A stretch of DNA of 64,000 nucleotides from Nocardioides sp. zg-1228 (GCF_017086465.1 NZ_CP070961.1:2294001-2358000), one strand, 5' to 3'. Counted from the first letter of the stretch, positions 1 through 10,672 are shown. Made by a program: numbers and translations. Notes: generated from the letters alone by a model not told the origin.

Positions 1-33
1 CTCTGAGGCGCCGCGACCGAGGCCGGGCCCGGC

Positions 34-927
34 TCACCCGTCGAGCGAGGCGATGAGCCGCCGCACGGTCTGCAGCGCGCCGCGCGAGGTCTCGGGGGCG
101 GTGTCGCGGTAGTAGGTCCAGGCGCTGATGGCGGGGGCGAGCGCGAAGCCACGGGCACGGCGGTAGGCGGCCTCGTCGAGCCCGACGCTCTCGCGGTAGA
201 GCCCGGCGGCCGACGACGGGACGTAGCCCCACATCGCGTTGAGCTCGATCGCGGGGTCACCGCGCCCGGCGGCGCCCCAGTCGATCACCGCGACCAGGCG
301 GCCGTCGCGCACCAGCAGGTTGCCGTCGTGCAGGTCGGCGTGGAACCAGCACGGCTCGCCGTCGTGCGCCGGCGCCGCCAGCGCGTCCTCCCAGACGGCG
401 AGCACCGCGTCGCGGGAGACCGCACCGGCGTCGGCCCGGGCGGTCCACTCCCGCACCCAGGCGTCGAGGGCTGCCAGCGGGGCACCGCGTCCCTCGGTCT
501 TGACCGGGGCGTCCATGCCCGGGACGGCGCGACAGGCTCGCACGAACGTGCCGAGCTCGACCGCCCACCGCTCCGGGTCGTAGGTGGCCTCCGTCGGCGT
601 CGTGCCCTCGATCCATGGCACGACGGTCCACGGCCACGGGAAGCCCTCACCCGGCTCCCCCAGCGCGACGGGCGCCGGGATCGCCACCGGCAGGTGCGGC
701 GCCAGTCGCGGCAGCCACGTGTGCTCGAACGCCACCGTCGCGGCCGGTCCGGGGATCCGGGGCATCCGGACGAGCAGGTCCTCGCCGAGGCGGAAGAGCT
801 GGTTGTCGGTGCCGACGGGCGGCAGCCGCCGCACCGGCAGCCCGGACCACTGCGGTAGCTGCTCGGCGACGAGTCGCCGTACGGTCTCGTCGTCGGCCAC
901 GTGCTCATCGGCGTGCATCCCCGTCAT
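34..927 (-). CDS. Aminoglycoside phosphotransferase-like (APH family) kinase
   Basis: A 297-aa cytosolic protein of the APH/choline-kinase fold. The Brenner-type catalytic loop is at about residues 196-203 (HADLHDGN), followed by the metal-binding aspartate in VIDWG near 216. Start: the ATG at 927 lies 8 nt after a TACGTT -10-like hexamer (complement of 936-941), which fits a leaderless transcript; an ATG at 918 is an alternative. The family phosphorylates hydroxyls of small molecules, including macrolides, aminoglycosides and housekeeping substrates. The substrate cannot be read from sequence, and a resistance role should not be assumed. It is divergent from the DUF6518 gene. Confidence 0.85.
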   Translation of the reverse strand: MTGMHADEHVADDETVRRLVAEQLPQWSGLPVRRLPPVGTDNQLFRLGEDLLVRMPRIPGPAATVAFEHTWLPRLAPHLPVAIPAPVALGEPGEGFPWPWTVVPWIEGTTPTEATYDPERWAVELGTFVRACRAVPGMDAPVKTEGRGAPLAALDAWVREWTARADAGAVSRDAVLAVWEDALAAPAHDGEPCWFHADLHDGNLLVRDGRLVAVIDWGAAGRGDPAIELNAMWGYVPSSAAGLYRESVGLDEAAYRRARGFALAPAISAWTYYRDTAPETSRGALQTVRRLIASLDG

Positions 928-1039
928 CGGTGACGAACGTAGTGCGCGAGCTCGTCCTCCGGTACCGACTTTCGGTACCCAGGTGCCGGGGTCGCCCGGA
1001 TCGGTGGAGCGGGCGCCCCGCCCCGTCGAGGATGGAGCC

Positions 1040-1645
1040 ATGAACCCCATGGCCCGATGGCCCCTGTCCGCACTCGTCGTCGTGGCCGGCAGCCTGGTGC
1101 TGGGCGGGCTGACGTCGTGGGCGCAAGGCTTCCTGCCCGACGCGTTGTCGTCGTTCGCCAACTCGCCGTCCGGCTGGACGGTGCTGACCGCGTCGATGAT
1201 CGTCGCGGTCCGACCGACCGTGGCCGCGGGCGCGGTGCTCGGGGTGGTGTCCTTCGTCAGCCTCGTCCTGGGCTACACGGTCGCCTCCGAGCTGCGCGGG
1301 CTCGCCTACGACCCGCTGTTCTGGAGCCTGGTGGGTGTGGTCGCCGGCCCGTTCGTCGGCGCCGCCGCGGCCGCGGTCGTCGGAGGCCACGCCGTCCGTG
1401 CGGCGCTCGGCGCCGGCGCGCTGGCGGGTGCGCTGGTCGCGGACGCGATCTACGGGCTGACGGTCGTCGGCGACACGACCAGCCCGGTCTACTGGCTGCT
1501 CTGCCTGGCCCTCGGCGTCGTCCTGCTCGGCGTGGTGGTCGTGCGGCTGCGCAGCCGGGTGGCGCTCACGACGCTCGCCGGCACCGCCGTCGCAGCCACC
1601 GGCGTGCTGGGCGCCGGCTACGCCGTGCTCAACGGGCTCGCCTGA
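1040..1645 (+). CDS. DUF6518-like integral membrane protein
   Basis: A 201-aa protein made almost entirely of hydrophobic segments, about six transmembrane helices, with small-residue-rich helices near residues 90-135. The overall pattern (TM1, an SPSGW segment, a GYTV motif, then FWSLVGVVAGPFVGAAA) resembles the actinobacterial DUF6518 family as I recall it. Function is unknown. Start is the ATG at 1040, preceded by a GGATGGAG purine stretch that can serve as ribosome binding site. It stands alone between the divergent kinase and the downstream hydrolase. Confidence 0.75.
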   Translation: MNPMARWPLSALVVVAGSLVLGGLTSWAQGFLPDALSSFANSPSGWTVLTASMIVAVRPTVAAGAVLGVVSFVSLVLGYTVASELRGLAYDPLFWSLVGVVAGPFVGAAAAAVVGGHAVRAALGAGALAGALVADAIYGLTVVGDTTSPVYWLLCLALGVVLLGVVVVRLRSRVALTTLAGTAVAATGVLGAGYAVLNGLA

Positions 1646-1703
1646 CGCAGGGTTCGGTCGGCTCGCCGGACAGGGAGTGGTACCGACGAGTAACGTATGG
1701 CAC

Positions 1704-3002
1704 GTGAGCTTCCTGACCCGCCAGGCCGTGATCGCCGCTCTCACCGCGAACGCCCTCCGCCCGCCGCGCGGCCGACGTGCCGGGCTGCCCGCGTTCGTCG
1801 CCGGGTGGCTCTTCGGCGAGACCGCACCGCAGATGCTGGCCCTCACCGCGCTCGACGCGGCGAGCCACCTCACCAAGAGCCGTCGCAGTGGGATCCGCGC
1901 CAAGGCGGGGCTCGCGCTCGCCGGCGCCAGCGCGCTCGGCCTGGCCCACATGATCCGGCAGAGCCAGCGCGCCGAGGACCGCTTCGAGGACGCCCTGCTC
2001 GACGGGCTCGGCGTCGACTACGTCGAGCAGCTCGACGAGGCGCCCGACCCGGCCGACCTCGCGACCCCCTGGCGACGGCTCGCGCGGCCCTTCGACTTCC
2101 GCGACGACGCCGTCCGGGTGATCAGCGACCTGCCCTACTCCGAGGCCGGCAAGCGCGGCCACCTCGACATCTACCTGCCGGCGGACCAGGACGCGATCAC
2201 GGACGCCCCCGTGCTCCTGCAGGTGCACGGCGGCGCCTGGACGCTGGGCGCCAAGGAGCACCAGGGACGCCCCCTGATGAACCGGATGGCCGCCAAGGGC
2301 TGGGTCTGCGTCGCGATCAACTACCGCCTCGCCCCCCGCGACGCGTGGCCCGCCCACATCGTCGACGTCAAGCGCGCCATCTCCTGGGTCAGGGACAACA
2401 TCGCCGACTACGGCGGCGACCCCGACTACCTCGTGGTCACGGGCGGCTCCGCGGGCGGCCACCTCGCCGCACTCGCAGCGCTGACGCCCGGCGACCCGGC
2501 CTTCCAGCCCGGGTTCGAGGACGCCGACACCTCGGTGCAGGCGGCGGTCCCGTTCTACGGCGTCTACGACTTCGCCGGCTCCACCGGCCTGGCCAACGCG
2601 ATCGGCATGCGCGACGCCTTCCTCGGCCCGCGCGTGGTCCAGACGACGTGGCAGGACGCGCCCGACGTCTACGAGGCGGCCTCACCGATCCTCCGCATCA
2701 CGCCCGACGCCCCCGACTTCTTCGTCATCCACGGCGAGCTCGACTCGCTGGTCGCCGTCGACCAGGCCCGCCTGTTCGTCGCCGAGCTGCGGCGCACCTC
2801 CAGGAAGTCGGTGGTCTACGCCGAGCTGCCGGGCGCCCAGCACGCCTTCGACATGTTCCACTCGATCCGCAGCGCGCACGCCGTGCGGGCCGTCGACCGC
2901 TACCTGACCTGGCACTGGAACACCTGGCGCCACGGCCTCGCGGCGGACAGCGGCGTCGAGCCCGACGAGATGCGCCAGGACGTGGACGCCGACGCAGGCT
3001 AG
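1704..3002 (+). CDS. Alpha/beta hydrolase (HSL/BD-FAE-like esterase)
   Basis: A 432-aa serine hydrolase with an N-terminal extension of about 140 residues before the hydrolase fold. The oxyanion HGGAW is near residue 175 and the nucleophile sits in GGSAGG (Ser about 249). A later HGELDS supplies the likely Asp and GAQHAFD the His. This combination is typical of the hormone-sensitive-lipase/BD-FAE carboxylesterase group; the natural ester is unknown. GTG 1704 is chosen because TAACGT (1691-1696) ends 7 nt upstream; an in-frame GTG at 1677 would add 9 residues and put the start too close to the AGGGAG motif. Its stop overlaps that of the converging VOC gene. Confidence 0.85.
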   Translation: MSFLTRQAVIAALTANALRPPRGRRAGLPAFVAGWLFGETAPQMLALTALDAASHLTKSRRSGIRAKAGLALAGASALGLAHMIRQSQRAEDRFEDALLDGLGVDYVEQLDEAPDPADLATPWRRLARPFDFRDDAVRVISDLPYSEAGKRGHLDIYLPADQDAITDAPVLLQVHGGAWTLGAKEHQGRPLMNRMAAKGWVCVAINYRLAPRDAWPAHIVDVKRAISWVRDNIADYGGDPDYLVVTGGSAGGHLAALAALTPGDPAFQPGFEDADTSVQAAVPFYGVYDFAGSTGLANAIGMRDAFLGPRVVQTTWQDAPDVYEAASPILRITPDAPDFFVIHGELDSLVAVDQARLFVAELRRTSRKSVVYAELPGAQHAFDMFHSIRSAHAVRAVDRYLTWHWNTWRHGLAADSGVEPDEMRQDVDADAG

Positions 3003-3343
3003 CCGTCCGCCTGGGTGATGAAGCCGACCTGGTTGCCGGCCGGGTCGGTCAGCAGGGCCAGGGACGTGCCGCCGCCCACCTCGGTCACCGGGCGTACGAC
3101 GGTCCCGCCGGCGGCCTCCACCTCGGCCACCTTGGCGGCGAGGTCGTCGGTGCTCCAGTAGACGACGGGTCCGGTCATCCCGTCCCGCTCGCCCTGCGGG
3201 TTGAGCCCGATCTCCTGCCCGTCGAGGTTGAACCCGACGTAGTAGGGCGTCTCGGTGTGCGGCTCGGTCCCCCACGCCGTGCGGTAGAACGCCGTGGCGG
3301 GCGCGAGGTCGGCGGCGGGGATGACGATGGTGTGGTTGCTCAT
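2999..3343 (-). CDS. VOC superfamily (glyoxalase/bleomycin-resistance-like) protein
   Basis: A 114-aa single VOC domain: an N-terminal strand (TIVIPAADL), an FYRTAWG helix entry, and a C-terminal DPAGNQVGFI strand typical of the metal-binding glutamine/glutamate region. One domain of this size normally works as a dimer. Members include glyoxalase I, fosfomycin and bleomycin resistance proteins and many unknowns, so substrate is not inferred. The ATG at 3343 has a GGGAG ribosome binding site about 6 nt upstream. Its TAG stop shares the palindrome CTAG (2999-3002) with the converging hydrolase. Confidence 0.85.
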   Translation of the reverse strand: MSNHTIVIPAADLAPATAFYRTAWGTEPHTETPYYVGFNLDGQEIGLNPQGERDGMTGPVVYWSTDDLAAKVAEVEAAGGTVVRPVTEVGGGTSLALLTDPAGNQVGFITQADG

Positions 3344-3405
3344 GGCTGCTCCCGTGTGTGGTGGTTGCTCTCACCCTCCTGACGGCCCCGCGGCCGCCGA
3401 CGTGA

Positions 3406-5168
<1,763 letters not shown>

Positions 5169-5172
<4 letters not shown>

Positions 5173-5912
5173 GCGGGCTTGCGGAAGTAGAGCACCATGC
5201 TCTTCCCGATGAGCGGGTCGAGCACCTTGCCGGCGTACTGGAGCGCCTTGGGGTTCTTCATGATCTCCCACACCAGGAGCCGGTGGTAGGCCTTGGCGAG
5301 GGGGTGGTCGTCGTTGGTCACGCCGACGGCGCACTTGATCCACCAGTAGGGCGTGTGCAGCCCGTGGGCGTGGTCCTTGCCGAGGAAGACCATCGCGTCG
5401 CCGGGCGTGCCGTCGTTGGACCGGCCGGCCTTGGTGACCTTGTCGACGAGCTCCTCGGCGGTGTAGATCCGGACGTGCCCGCCCTCGGCGTTGTGGTAGT
5501 CGTCGGAGAGCTTCCAGTTGACGAGCTCGGGCAGCCACCGGGGCACGGAGATGGCCAGCGTGCCACCCGGGCGCAGCACCCGGACGAGCTCCTTGATGGC
5601 GTCGACGTCGGCGTGGATGTGCTCGAGCACCTCGGCGGCCACGACGCGGTCGAACTCACCGTCGGCGAAGGGCAGCGCGAGCGCATCGCCCTCCTTGACG
5701 TCCGCCTCGGCGGCCGCGGGCACCTCACCGGCCGCGCGCATCGCGGTGAACCACTCGCGCACAGTGGCCAGCTCGTCGGCGTCCTGGTCGAAGGCGATCA
5801 CGTCCGCGCCGCGCCGGTACATCTCGAACGCGTGCCGACCGGCACCGCAGCCCATGTCGAGCACGCGGTCGCCCGGGCGCAGCCCGAGCCGGTCGAAGTC
5901 AACGGTCAGCAC
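5169..5912 (-). CDS. Class I SAM-dependent methyltransferase (UbiE/Methyltransf_11 type)
   Basis: A 247-aa methyltransferase with motif I RVLDMGCGAGRHAFE (about residues 14-28), acidic FDQD at the end of strand 2, FDRVVAAEVLEH (motif II region) and LRPGGTLAISVP (motif III). The C-terminal half (WWIKCAVG, FRKPA end) is longer than in minimal family members. GTG 5912 is preferred because AGGAGGAGA lies just upstream and the gene then overlaps the glycosyltransferase 3' end by 14 bp. The acceptor is unknown; the neighbours suggest a glycosylated, possibly isoprenoid-linked, product. Confidence 0.88.
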
Positions 5913-7182
5913 GGATGCTCTCCTCCTGGTCCTGCTCGGGCAGGCCTCGCTCACGCCGGAAGTCGGCGATGGTCTCCTCGTAGGCGGCGGCGGTGGCCTC
6001 GGCCACGGCACGCCAGCTGAACAGCTCCTCGACCCGGGCCCGGCCGGCCGTGCCCATGGCCGTACGCCGCTCGGGGTCGTCGAGCAGCGCGGCGAGCGCC
6101 TGCTCGAGCTCGCCGACGTCGCCGGGGGTCACCAGGTCGGCGCACTCGCCGTCGGGCCCGACGACCTCCGGGATCGCGCCGGCGCGCGAGACCACCAGCG
6201 GGGTCGCGCACGCCATCAGCTCGGCCGTCGGCAGCGAGAACCCCTCGTAGAGCGAGGGCACGCACGCCACCTCGGCGGAGCCCATGACCTCCACGAGCTC
6301 GGCGTCGCTGACGCCGTTGACGAACTGCACCTTGTCGGCGATGCCGAGCTGGTCGATGAGCTGCTCGGTGCGCCCGCCCGGCTCGGGACGGGTCACCAGC
6401 ACCAGGGACACGTCGCGCTCGACCGCGAGCTTGGCGAACGCCTCGAGGAGGGTCGCGATGCCCTTCATCGGTGCGTCGGCGCTGGCCATGGCGAGGATGC
6501 GGCCCGGCACCCGCGGGGCGGTCGGCGGGGCGAAGACGTCGTCGACGCCCAGCAGGATCGTCCGCATGCGGTCCGGGTCGACGCCGAAGTCGCGCGCGAC
6601 GTCGCGCCGCGAGGACTCCGAGGGCGTGAGGATCGTGCGGTAGCGCTTGGCGACGCGGGCCTGCATCCGCAGGAAGCCGTACCAGCGGCGCAGCGTGAGC
6701 CGCTTGCGCCAGGTGGGCGCGGTCTGGAGGTCGATCTGCCGGTCCATGGTGATCGGGTGGTGGATCGTCGCGATCACGGGGAGCCCGTAGGACTCCAGCG
6801 CCATGATGCCGGTGCCGAGCACCTGGTTGTCGTGGGCGATGTCGAAGTCGCCGGCGCGCTCCTTCATCAGCCGGGCGATGCGCGAGCTGAACGTCTTCGG
6901 CTCGGGGAACCCGGCCGTGCACATCGTGAGGAACTCCTCGACGTCGATGCGGTCGCGGAACTCACTCGGCCGCGGCACCCGGAACGGGTCGGGCTCGCGG
7001 TAGAGGTCGAGGCTCGGCACCTTCGTGAGCCCGACACCCTCGTCGAGGTCGGGGTAGGGCTGGCCGGAGAACACCTCCACCTCGTGGCCGAGGCGGACGA
7101 GCTCGCGGCTCAGGTGTCGGATGTAGACGCCCTGCCCTCCGCAATGGGGCTTGCTCCGGTAGGACAGCATGGCGATGCGCAC
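5899..7182 (-). CDS. GT4-family glycosyltransferase
   Basis: A 427-aa retaining glycosyltransferase of the GT-B fold. The N-terminal acceptor domain opens with MRIAMLSYR and a glycine-rich CGGQGVYI loop; IHHPIT lies near residue 140. The C-terminal nucleotide-sugar domain carries the EX7E motif in EGFSLPTAE near residue 315. The GTG start (7182) has CATAAT ending 6 nt upstream, consistent with a leaderless operon promoter. It is the first gene of three. Donor and acceptor cannot be read from sequence; GT4 members use UDP- or GDP-sugars for glycolipids, glycans or small metabolites. Confidence 0.9.
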   Translation of the reverse strand: MRIAMLSYRSKPHCGGQGVYIRHLSRELVRLGHEVEVFSGQPYPDLDEGVGLTKVPSLDLYREPDPFRVPRPSEFRDRIDVEEFLTMCTAGFPEPKTFSSRIARLMKERAGDFDIAHDNQVLGTGIMALESYGLPVIATIHHPITMDRQIDLQTAPTWRKRLTLRRWYGFLRMQARVAKRYRTILTPSESSRRDVARDFGVDPDRMRTILLGVDDVFAPPTAPRVPGRILAMASADAPMKGIATLLEAFAKLAVERDVSLVLVTRPEPGGRTEQLIDQLGIADKVQFVNGVSDAELVEVMGSAEVACVPSLYEGFSLPTAELMACATPLVVSRAGAIPEVVGPDGECADLVTPGDVGELEQALAALLDDPERRTAMGTAGRARVEELFSWRAVAEATAAAYEETIADFRRERGLPEQDQEESIRADR

Positions 7183-7221
7183 CGGGCCATTATGCCTACC
7201 GACAAGTAGCAGCCCGCGCCC

Positions 7222-8193
7222 TCACCCCTCGCTGGAGTGGCCGGGGAACACGTGGGCGGCCGGGTCGAGGACGACGGCGGCGTTGTTGACGGCCGTCGCG
7301 GCCTCTCCGAACCCGACCGCGATGAGCCGGACCTTGCCGGGATAGTCGGTGATGTCGCCGGCGGCGAAGACGCGCGGCAGGTTGGTGCGCATGGACGAGT
7401 CGACCACCACGTGGCGCTTGTTGGTCTCCAGCCCCCACTGCTGGATCGCGCCCAGGTCGGCGATGAAGCCGAGGGCCGCGACCAGCGCCTGCGCCGGACG
7501 TACGTGGGGGTCCTGGCCGTCGACCGTGATCACGACCTCCTCGAGGTGGGCCGCACCCCGCAGCTCGGTGACCTGCGCGTTGGTGACGATCTCCACGCTG
7601 GAGTCCCGGACGGCGGCGACCGTGCGCTCGTGCGCCCGGAACGCGTCGCGGCGGTGGACCAGGGTGACCGACGCGGCGATGGGCTCGAGGTGCTGCGCCC
7701 AGTCGAACGCACTGTCGCCTCCCCCGACCACGACCACGTCCTTGCCGGCGTAGGGGGCGAAGCTGGGCACGAAGAACTCCATGCCGCGGCCCACCCAGCC
7801 GTCGCCAGCAGGCAGCGGTCGCGGGCTGAACTTGCCGATGCCGGAGGTGATGAGCACGGCGCCGGCAGTGACGCGGGTGCCGTCGTCGAGCGTGACGACG
7901 ACCTGGTCCTCGCCGTGGTCGAGCGTGATGGCCGTGCGGTCGAGCAGGTAGGTCGGGTCGGCGGTGGCGGCCTGCGTCACCAGCCCCTCGACGAGGTCGC
8001 GACCCTTCACGCTCGGGAAGCCCGCGACGTCGAGGATGGCCTTCTCGGGATACATCGCGGTGATCTGGCCGCCGAGCTCGGGCAGCGAGTCGACCACCGC
8101 GACGCTCATCCCGCGGAACCCGGCGTAGTAGGCCGAGAACAGGCCGGTCGGGCCGGCTCCGATGATCAGCAGGTCGGTCGTCACGTCGTCCAC
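7222..8193 (-). CDS. Type-2 (TrxR-like) ferredoxin/flavodoxin-NADP(+) reductase
   Basis: A 323-aa two-domain flavoprotein: FAD dinucleotide motif IIGAGPTG near the N terminus, NADPH motif VVGGGDSA in the middle, and FAAGDITD at the C-terminal FAD contact. The thioredoxin-reductase CxxC pair is missing, which separates this ferredoxin-NADP reductase type from TrxB. It should transfer electrons between NADPH and ferredoxin or flavodoxin. GTG 8193 is preferred because AAGGAAGGA lies 8-9 nt upstream; ATG 8241 would overlap the upstream stop as TGATG and is a real alternative. It follows two Mce-associated membrane proteins in what looks like one operon. Confidence 0.9.
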   Translation of the reverse strand: MDDVTTDLLIIGAGPTGLFSAYYAGFRGMSVAVVDSLPELGGQITAMYPEKAILDVAGFPSVKGRDLVEGLVTQAATADPTYLLDRTAITLDHGEDQVVVTLDDGTRVTAGAVLITSGIGKFSPRPLPAGDGWVGRGMEFFVPSFAPYAGKDVVVVGGGDSAFDWAQHLEPIAASVTLVHRRDAFRAHERTVAAVRDSSVEIVTNAQVTELRGAAHLEEVVITVDGQDPHVRPAQALVAALGFIADLGAIQQWGLETNKRHVVVDSSMRTNLPRVFAAGDITDYPGKVRLIAVGFGEAATAVNNAAVVLDPAAHVFPGHSSEG

Positions 8194-8240
8194 GTCGCGG
8201 ATCCTTCCTTCGGGGCGTCCCGGCCACAAGGGCCGGTCCA

Positions 8241-8783
8241 TCACAGGGCGTCGAGCTCGTCGACCCGCCACTCCCCGCCCGTGCGGCGCAGCGTCACCAG
8301 CACCCGGTCGAGGTCGAGCGTCGGCGGGTCGAGCCCGCGGCCCGAGGTGTGCTGGTTGACGAAGACGAGCACGCGGGCGTACGACGCGGAGGCGGACACC
8401 AGCGCCGTGTCGACGACCTCGGCGCGCACCACCGTGCGGTCGCGGCGGCTCGCGGTCGCGACGCCGGCCATCGTGCGGTCGTAGCGGTCCTGCATCGCGC
8501 TCGTCATCAGGGCGCGGGCGTCGGCCTTGTCCGCCGCGAGGGTCTCCCAGGAGTAGCTGTAGGCCGCGGCGGCAGCCTCGCCGGCACGCTCGCGCACCGC
8601 GTCCTTGACCGCGGCCGACACGAGCGTCGCCGCGGAGGAGTCGGCGGTCGCGACCGTCGGGGCCGGATCGTCGCCGGCCTCGGTCACGGCCCAGGCCAGC
8701 GCGCCGGCGGCCAGGCAGACCAGTGCGCCCAGCACCACCAGCCAGCGCCGCGCGATCGGGGTCGGGACGGGAGTCGGGGTCAC
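8241..8783 (-). CDS. Mce-associated-like membrane protein
   Basis: A 180-aa protein with one N-terminal transmembrane helix (about residues 12-35) followed by an extracytoplasmic domain ending in a SnoaL/NTF2-like strand (VTLRRTGGEWRVDELDAL). The size, topology and final GGxWRV strand match Mce-associated proteins, which in other actinobacteria sit beside Mce lipid-import operons. No mce, yrbE or mceG genes are present within this window. It begins 6 bp after the homologous upstream gene. Confidence 0.65.
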   Translation of the reverse strand: MTPTPVPTPIARRWLVVLGALVCLAAGALAWAVTEAGDDPAPTVATADSSAATLVSAAVKDAVRERAGEAAAAAYSYSWETLAADKADARALMTSAMQDRYDRTMAGVATASRRDRTVVRAEVVDTALVSASASYARVLVFVNQHTSGRGLDPPTLDLDRVLVTLRRTGGEWRVDELDAL

Positions 8784-8789
8784 GGGTCG

Positions 8790-9284
8790 TCACCTCACGA
8801 ACTGCAGGTCGCTGGTCAGCCAGCGCCCGCCCTCGTGCACGAGCCGCAGGCGCAGCCGGTAGTAGCGGACCTGACCCTCGCCGTCGGTGCCCGTGTTGGT
8901 GACGGTGCTGTTGGCCGCGACCAGGACCGTCGCGGCGTCGCCGGACTGGTCGCCCACCCCGAGCGAGACGACCTCGGGCGTCGAGACGGCCTCCGTGCGG
9001 ACCGCCTCGCTGGTGAGCGTGTCGCGCTGCGAGGCGTACTGCTCGGCGAAGTCGCCGGTGGCACCGTCGAGCACCGCCTCGACGAGCGGGTCCATGTCGC
9101 GGTGGTCGACGGTGAGGAACGCCATCGCCTCGGCGCGCGCCGCCGCGGCGACGCCCTGGTGGGCGGCCGTCAGCTCGGCGTCGACCTCGTCCTGCGAGGT
9201 GACGACCAGGCCGATGGCGACCAGCAGGGCGACGAGCACGACGGCGAGGCCACCGGCCGTCCATCGCCCTGCTCGCGCTCCCAC
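8790..9284 (-). CDS. Mce-associated-like membrane protein (paralogue of the next gene)
   Basis: A 164-aa protein with a single N-terminal helix (about residues 10-28) and a periplasmic-type domain of roughly 130 residues ending with the strand RLRLVHEGGRWLTSDLQFV. The fold resembles the downstream 180-aa protein, so the two are probably paralogues. The GTG start is 6 nt after TAGGTT (complement of 9291-9296), making this the first gene of the Mce-associated/Mce-associated/FNR operon. Exact role is unknown. Confidence 0.65.
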   Translation of the reverse strand: MGARAGRWTAGGLAVVLVALLVAIGLVVTSQDEVDAELTAAHQGVAAAARAEAMAFLTVDHRDMDPLVEAVLDGATGDFAEQYASQRDTLTSEAVRTEAVSTPEVVSLGVGDQSGDAATVLVAANSTVTNTGTDGEGQVRYYRLRLRLVHEGGRWLTSDLQFVR

Positions 9285-9348
9285 GGGGCGAACCTAGCCC
9301 AGCCGAGCCTCCGGGCGCCGCAGCGTCGCGTCCCTAGACTGCATCCTC

Positions 9349-10008
9349 GTGAGCAGACCTCTCCCGCAGGTGACGGCGCACCCGTCCGCGATGCTGCTCG
9401 CCGCCCAGCTGCTGCAGGTGCTCGCGTGGCCCTTCCTGGGCGGCTCGCGACTGGGCGGGGGCTTCCTCGGCGTCATCGCGATGCTCGCGGTCGGCTCGGC
9501 GGTGCTCGCGGTCCGGCGTACGCCCAACGTGAGCCGGGTCGTGTTCTTCCTGGGCGCCCCGACGATCGTCTTCACCCTGCTCGAGGCGATCTTCCCCGAC
9601 ACCGACGCGATCCTGCTGGTCTCGGGGATGCTGCACGCGCCGTTCTACTTCTACGTCTCCTACGCGATGCTGCGCTACCTGTTCCACGACGACGAGGTCA
9701 CCACCGACGAGTACTACGCGACCGGCGCCGCGTTCACCGTCGTGGCGTGGGGCTTCGCCTACGTCTTCTCGGTCGTGCAGATCGTGTGGCCCAACTCGTT
9801 CACCAACGCGTCCGGCTTCGAGCACACGTGGTTCGAGCTGCTCTACCTGTCGTTCTCGACGCTCACCAGCGTCGGCCTGTCCGACATCGTCGCCGTCGGC
9901 GAGCAGGCCCGCTCGGTGGTCATGGTGGAGATGATGGTCGGGGTCTTCTACGTCGCGATGGTCGTGGCCCGGATGGTCGGGCTCACGATGATGCGCCACC
10001 GCCGCTGA
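9349..10008 (+). CDS. Two-pore-domain-type ion channel family protein
   Basis: A 219-aa membrane protein with about five or six hydrophobic segments. Near residue 175 a pore-helix-like stretch FELLYLSFSTLTSVGLSDI leads into a final helix. The filter reads TSVGLSD, where K+ channels usually read T(T/S)VGYGD. It belongs to the ion-channel (Ion_trans_2) group by topology; ion selectivity is uncertain because the Tyr-Gly pair is replaced by Leu-Ser. GTG 9349 follows TAGACT (9335-9340) by 8 nt. It converges on the hemerythrin gene with only 4 bp between stops. Confidence 0.75.
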   Translation: MSRPLPQVTAHPSAMLLAAQLLQVLAWPFLGGSRLGGGFLGVIAMLAVGSAVLAVRRTPNVSRVVFFLGAPTIVFTLLEAIFPDTDAILLVSGMLHAPFYFYVSYAMLRYLFHDDEVTTDEYYATGAAFTVVAWGFAYVFSVVQIVWPNSFTNASGFEHTWFELLYLSFSTLTSVGLSDIVAVGEQARSVVMVEMMVGVFYVAMVVARMVGLTMMRHRR

Positions 10009-10012
10009 GGAC

Positions 10013-10576
10013 TCACTCCTCGTCGTCGTCCTCGTCGTCGTCGAGGAGACCCTCGCGCTCGGCAGCCGCCACGATGCGGCGCACGTTGTCGAGGGAGCCG
10101 CAGTCGGCGTCGAGCTGGGCGTTGCGCTCGGTGGCGAAGGCCGTGCCGAGCTCGACGCGGATCCTCTCGCTGACCTCCTCACGCGCCGGGTTGAGGATCG
10201 TGAGCTCCTCCTCGGTGAGGTGGTGGTTGAGCGCCGCGGCCAGCTCCTCCACGGCGTCGTCGAAGGCCTGCGTGTCGGTGCCCTTGAGCTCGAGGACCTT
10301 CAGCATCGCCTCGTGGCCCTCGGCGTGCTCCTCCTCGCCGTGCTCGGCCTCGTGCTCGGTGATCGCGTTCTTGCGCTCCAGCTTGGGGTAGACGTGCTTC
10401 TCCTCGGCCTCGGCGTGGGCGACGTGCAGCGCCGAGAGCGCCTTGCGCACGGCGTCACGGTCGGAGGAGCTGTCGCGCAGCTGCCGGAGGAGGGTCTCGA
10501 AGCGGCGGTGGTCCTCGAGGATCAGGTCGATGACGTCGCCGGAGACGGGGCGTCCGAGGTCGATGGGGGTGCTCAT
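10013..10576 (-). CDS. Hemerythrin HHE-domain protein
   Basis: A 187-aa helical protein with the spaced His/Glu ligands of a diiron HHE domain: EDHRRFE, HVAHAEAEEKHVYP, EHEAEHGEEEHAEGHEAM and NHHLTEEE. The extreme C terminus is a run of Asp/Glu. Such proteins bind a non-haem diiron site and are associated with oxygen, nitric oxide or iron handling. ATG 10576 is 7 nt after TAGCCT (complement of 10584-10589), which decides it over a start six codons upstream. Confidence 0.85.
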   Translation of the reverse strand: MSTPIDLGRPVSGDVIDLILEDHRRFETLLRQLRDSSSDRDAVRKALSALHVAHAEAEEKHVYPKLERKNAITEHEAEHGEEEHAEGHEAMLKVLELKGTDTQAFDDAVEELAAALNHHLTEEELTILNPAREEVSERIRVELGTAFATERNAQLDADCGSLDNVRRIVAAAEREGLLDDDEDDDEE

Positions 10577-10672
10577 GGAGCGGAGGCTAGCCATGCCTCA
10601 GGCGCGCGACCTCACCCCTCCGGGTCCGGACGACGTCCTCGTCCGTCGGCGCGCGTGCCTACGATGGGCGTC

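Noticed and set aside
34..927. An antibiotic resistance call for the APH-like gene
   Set aside because: The family is large and mostly of unknown substrate; no close match to a known resistance enzyme can be claimed from the sequence alone.
8194..9264. Fusion of the reductase frame through the Mce-associated genes
   Set aside because: The upstream part of the long frame is a different reading frame over two well-supported genes; the FNR begins near 8193 or 8241.
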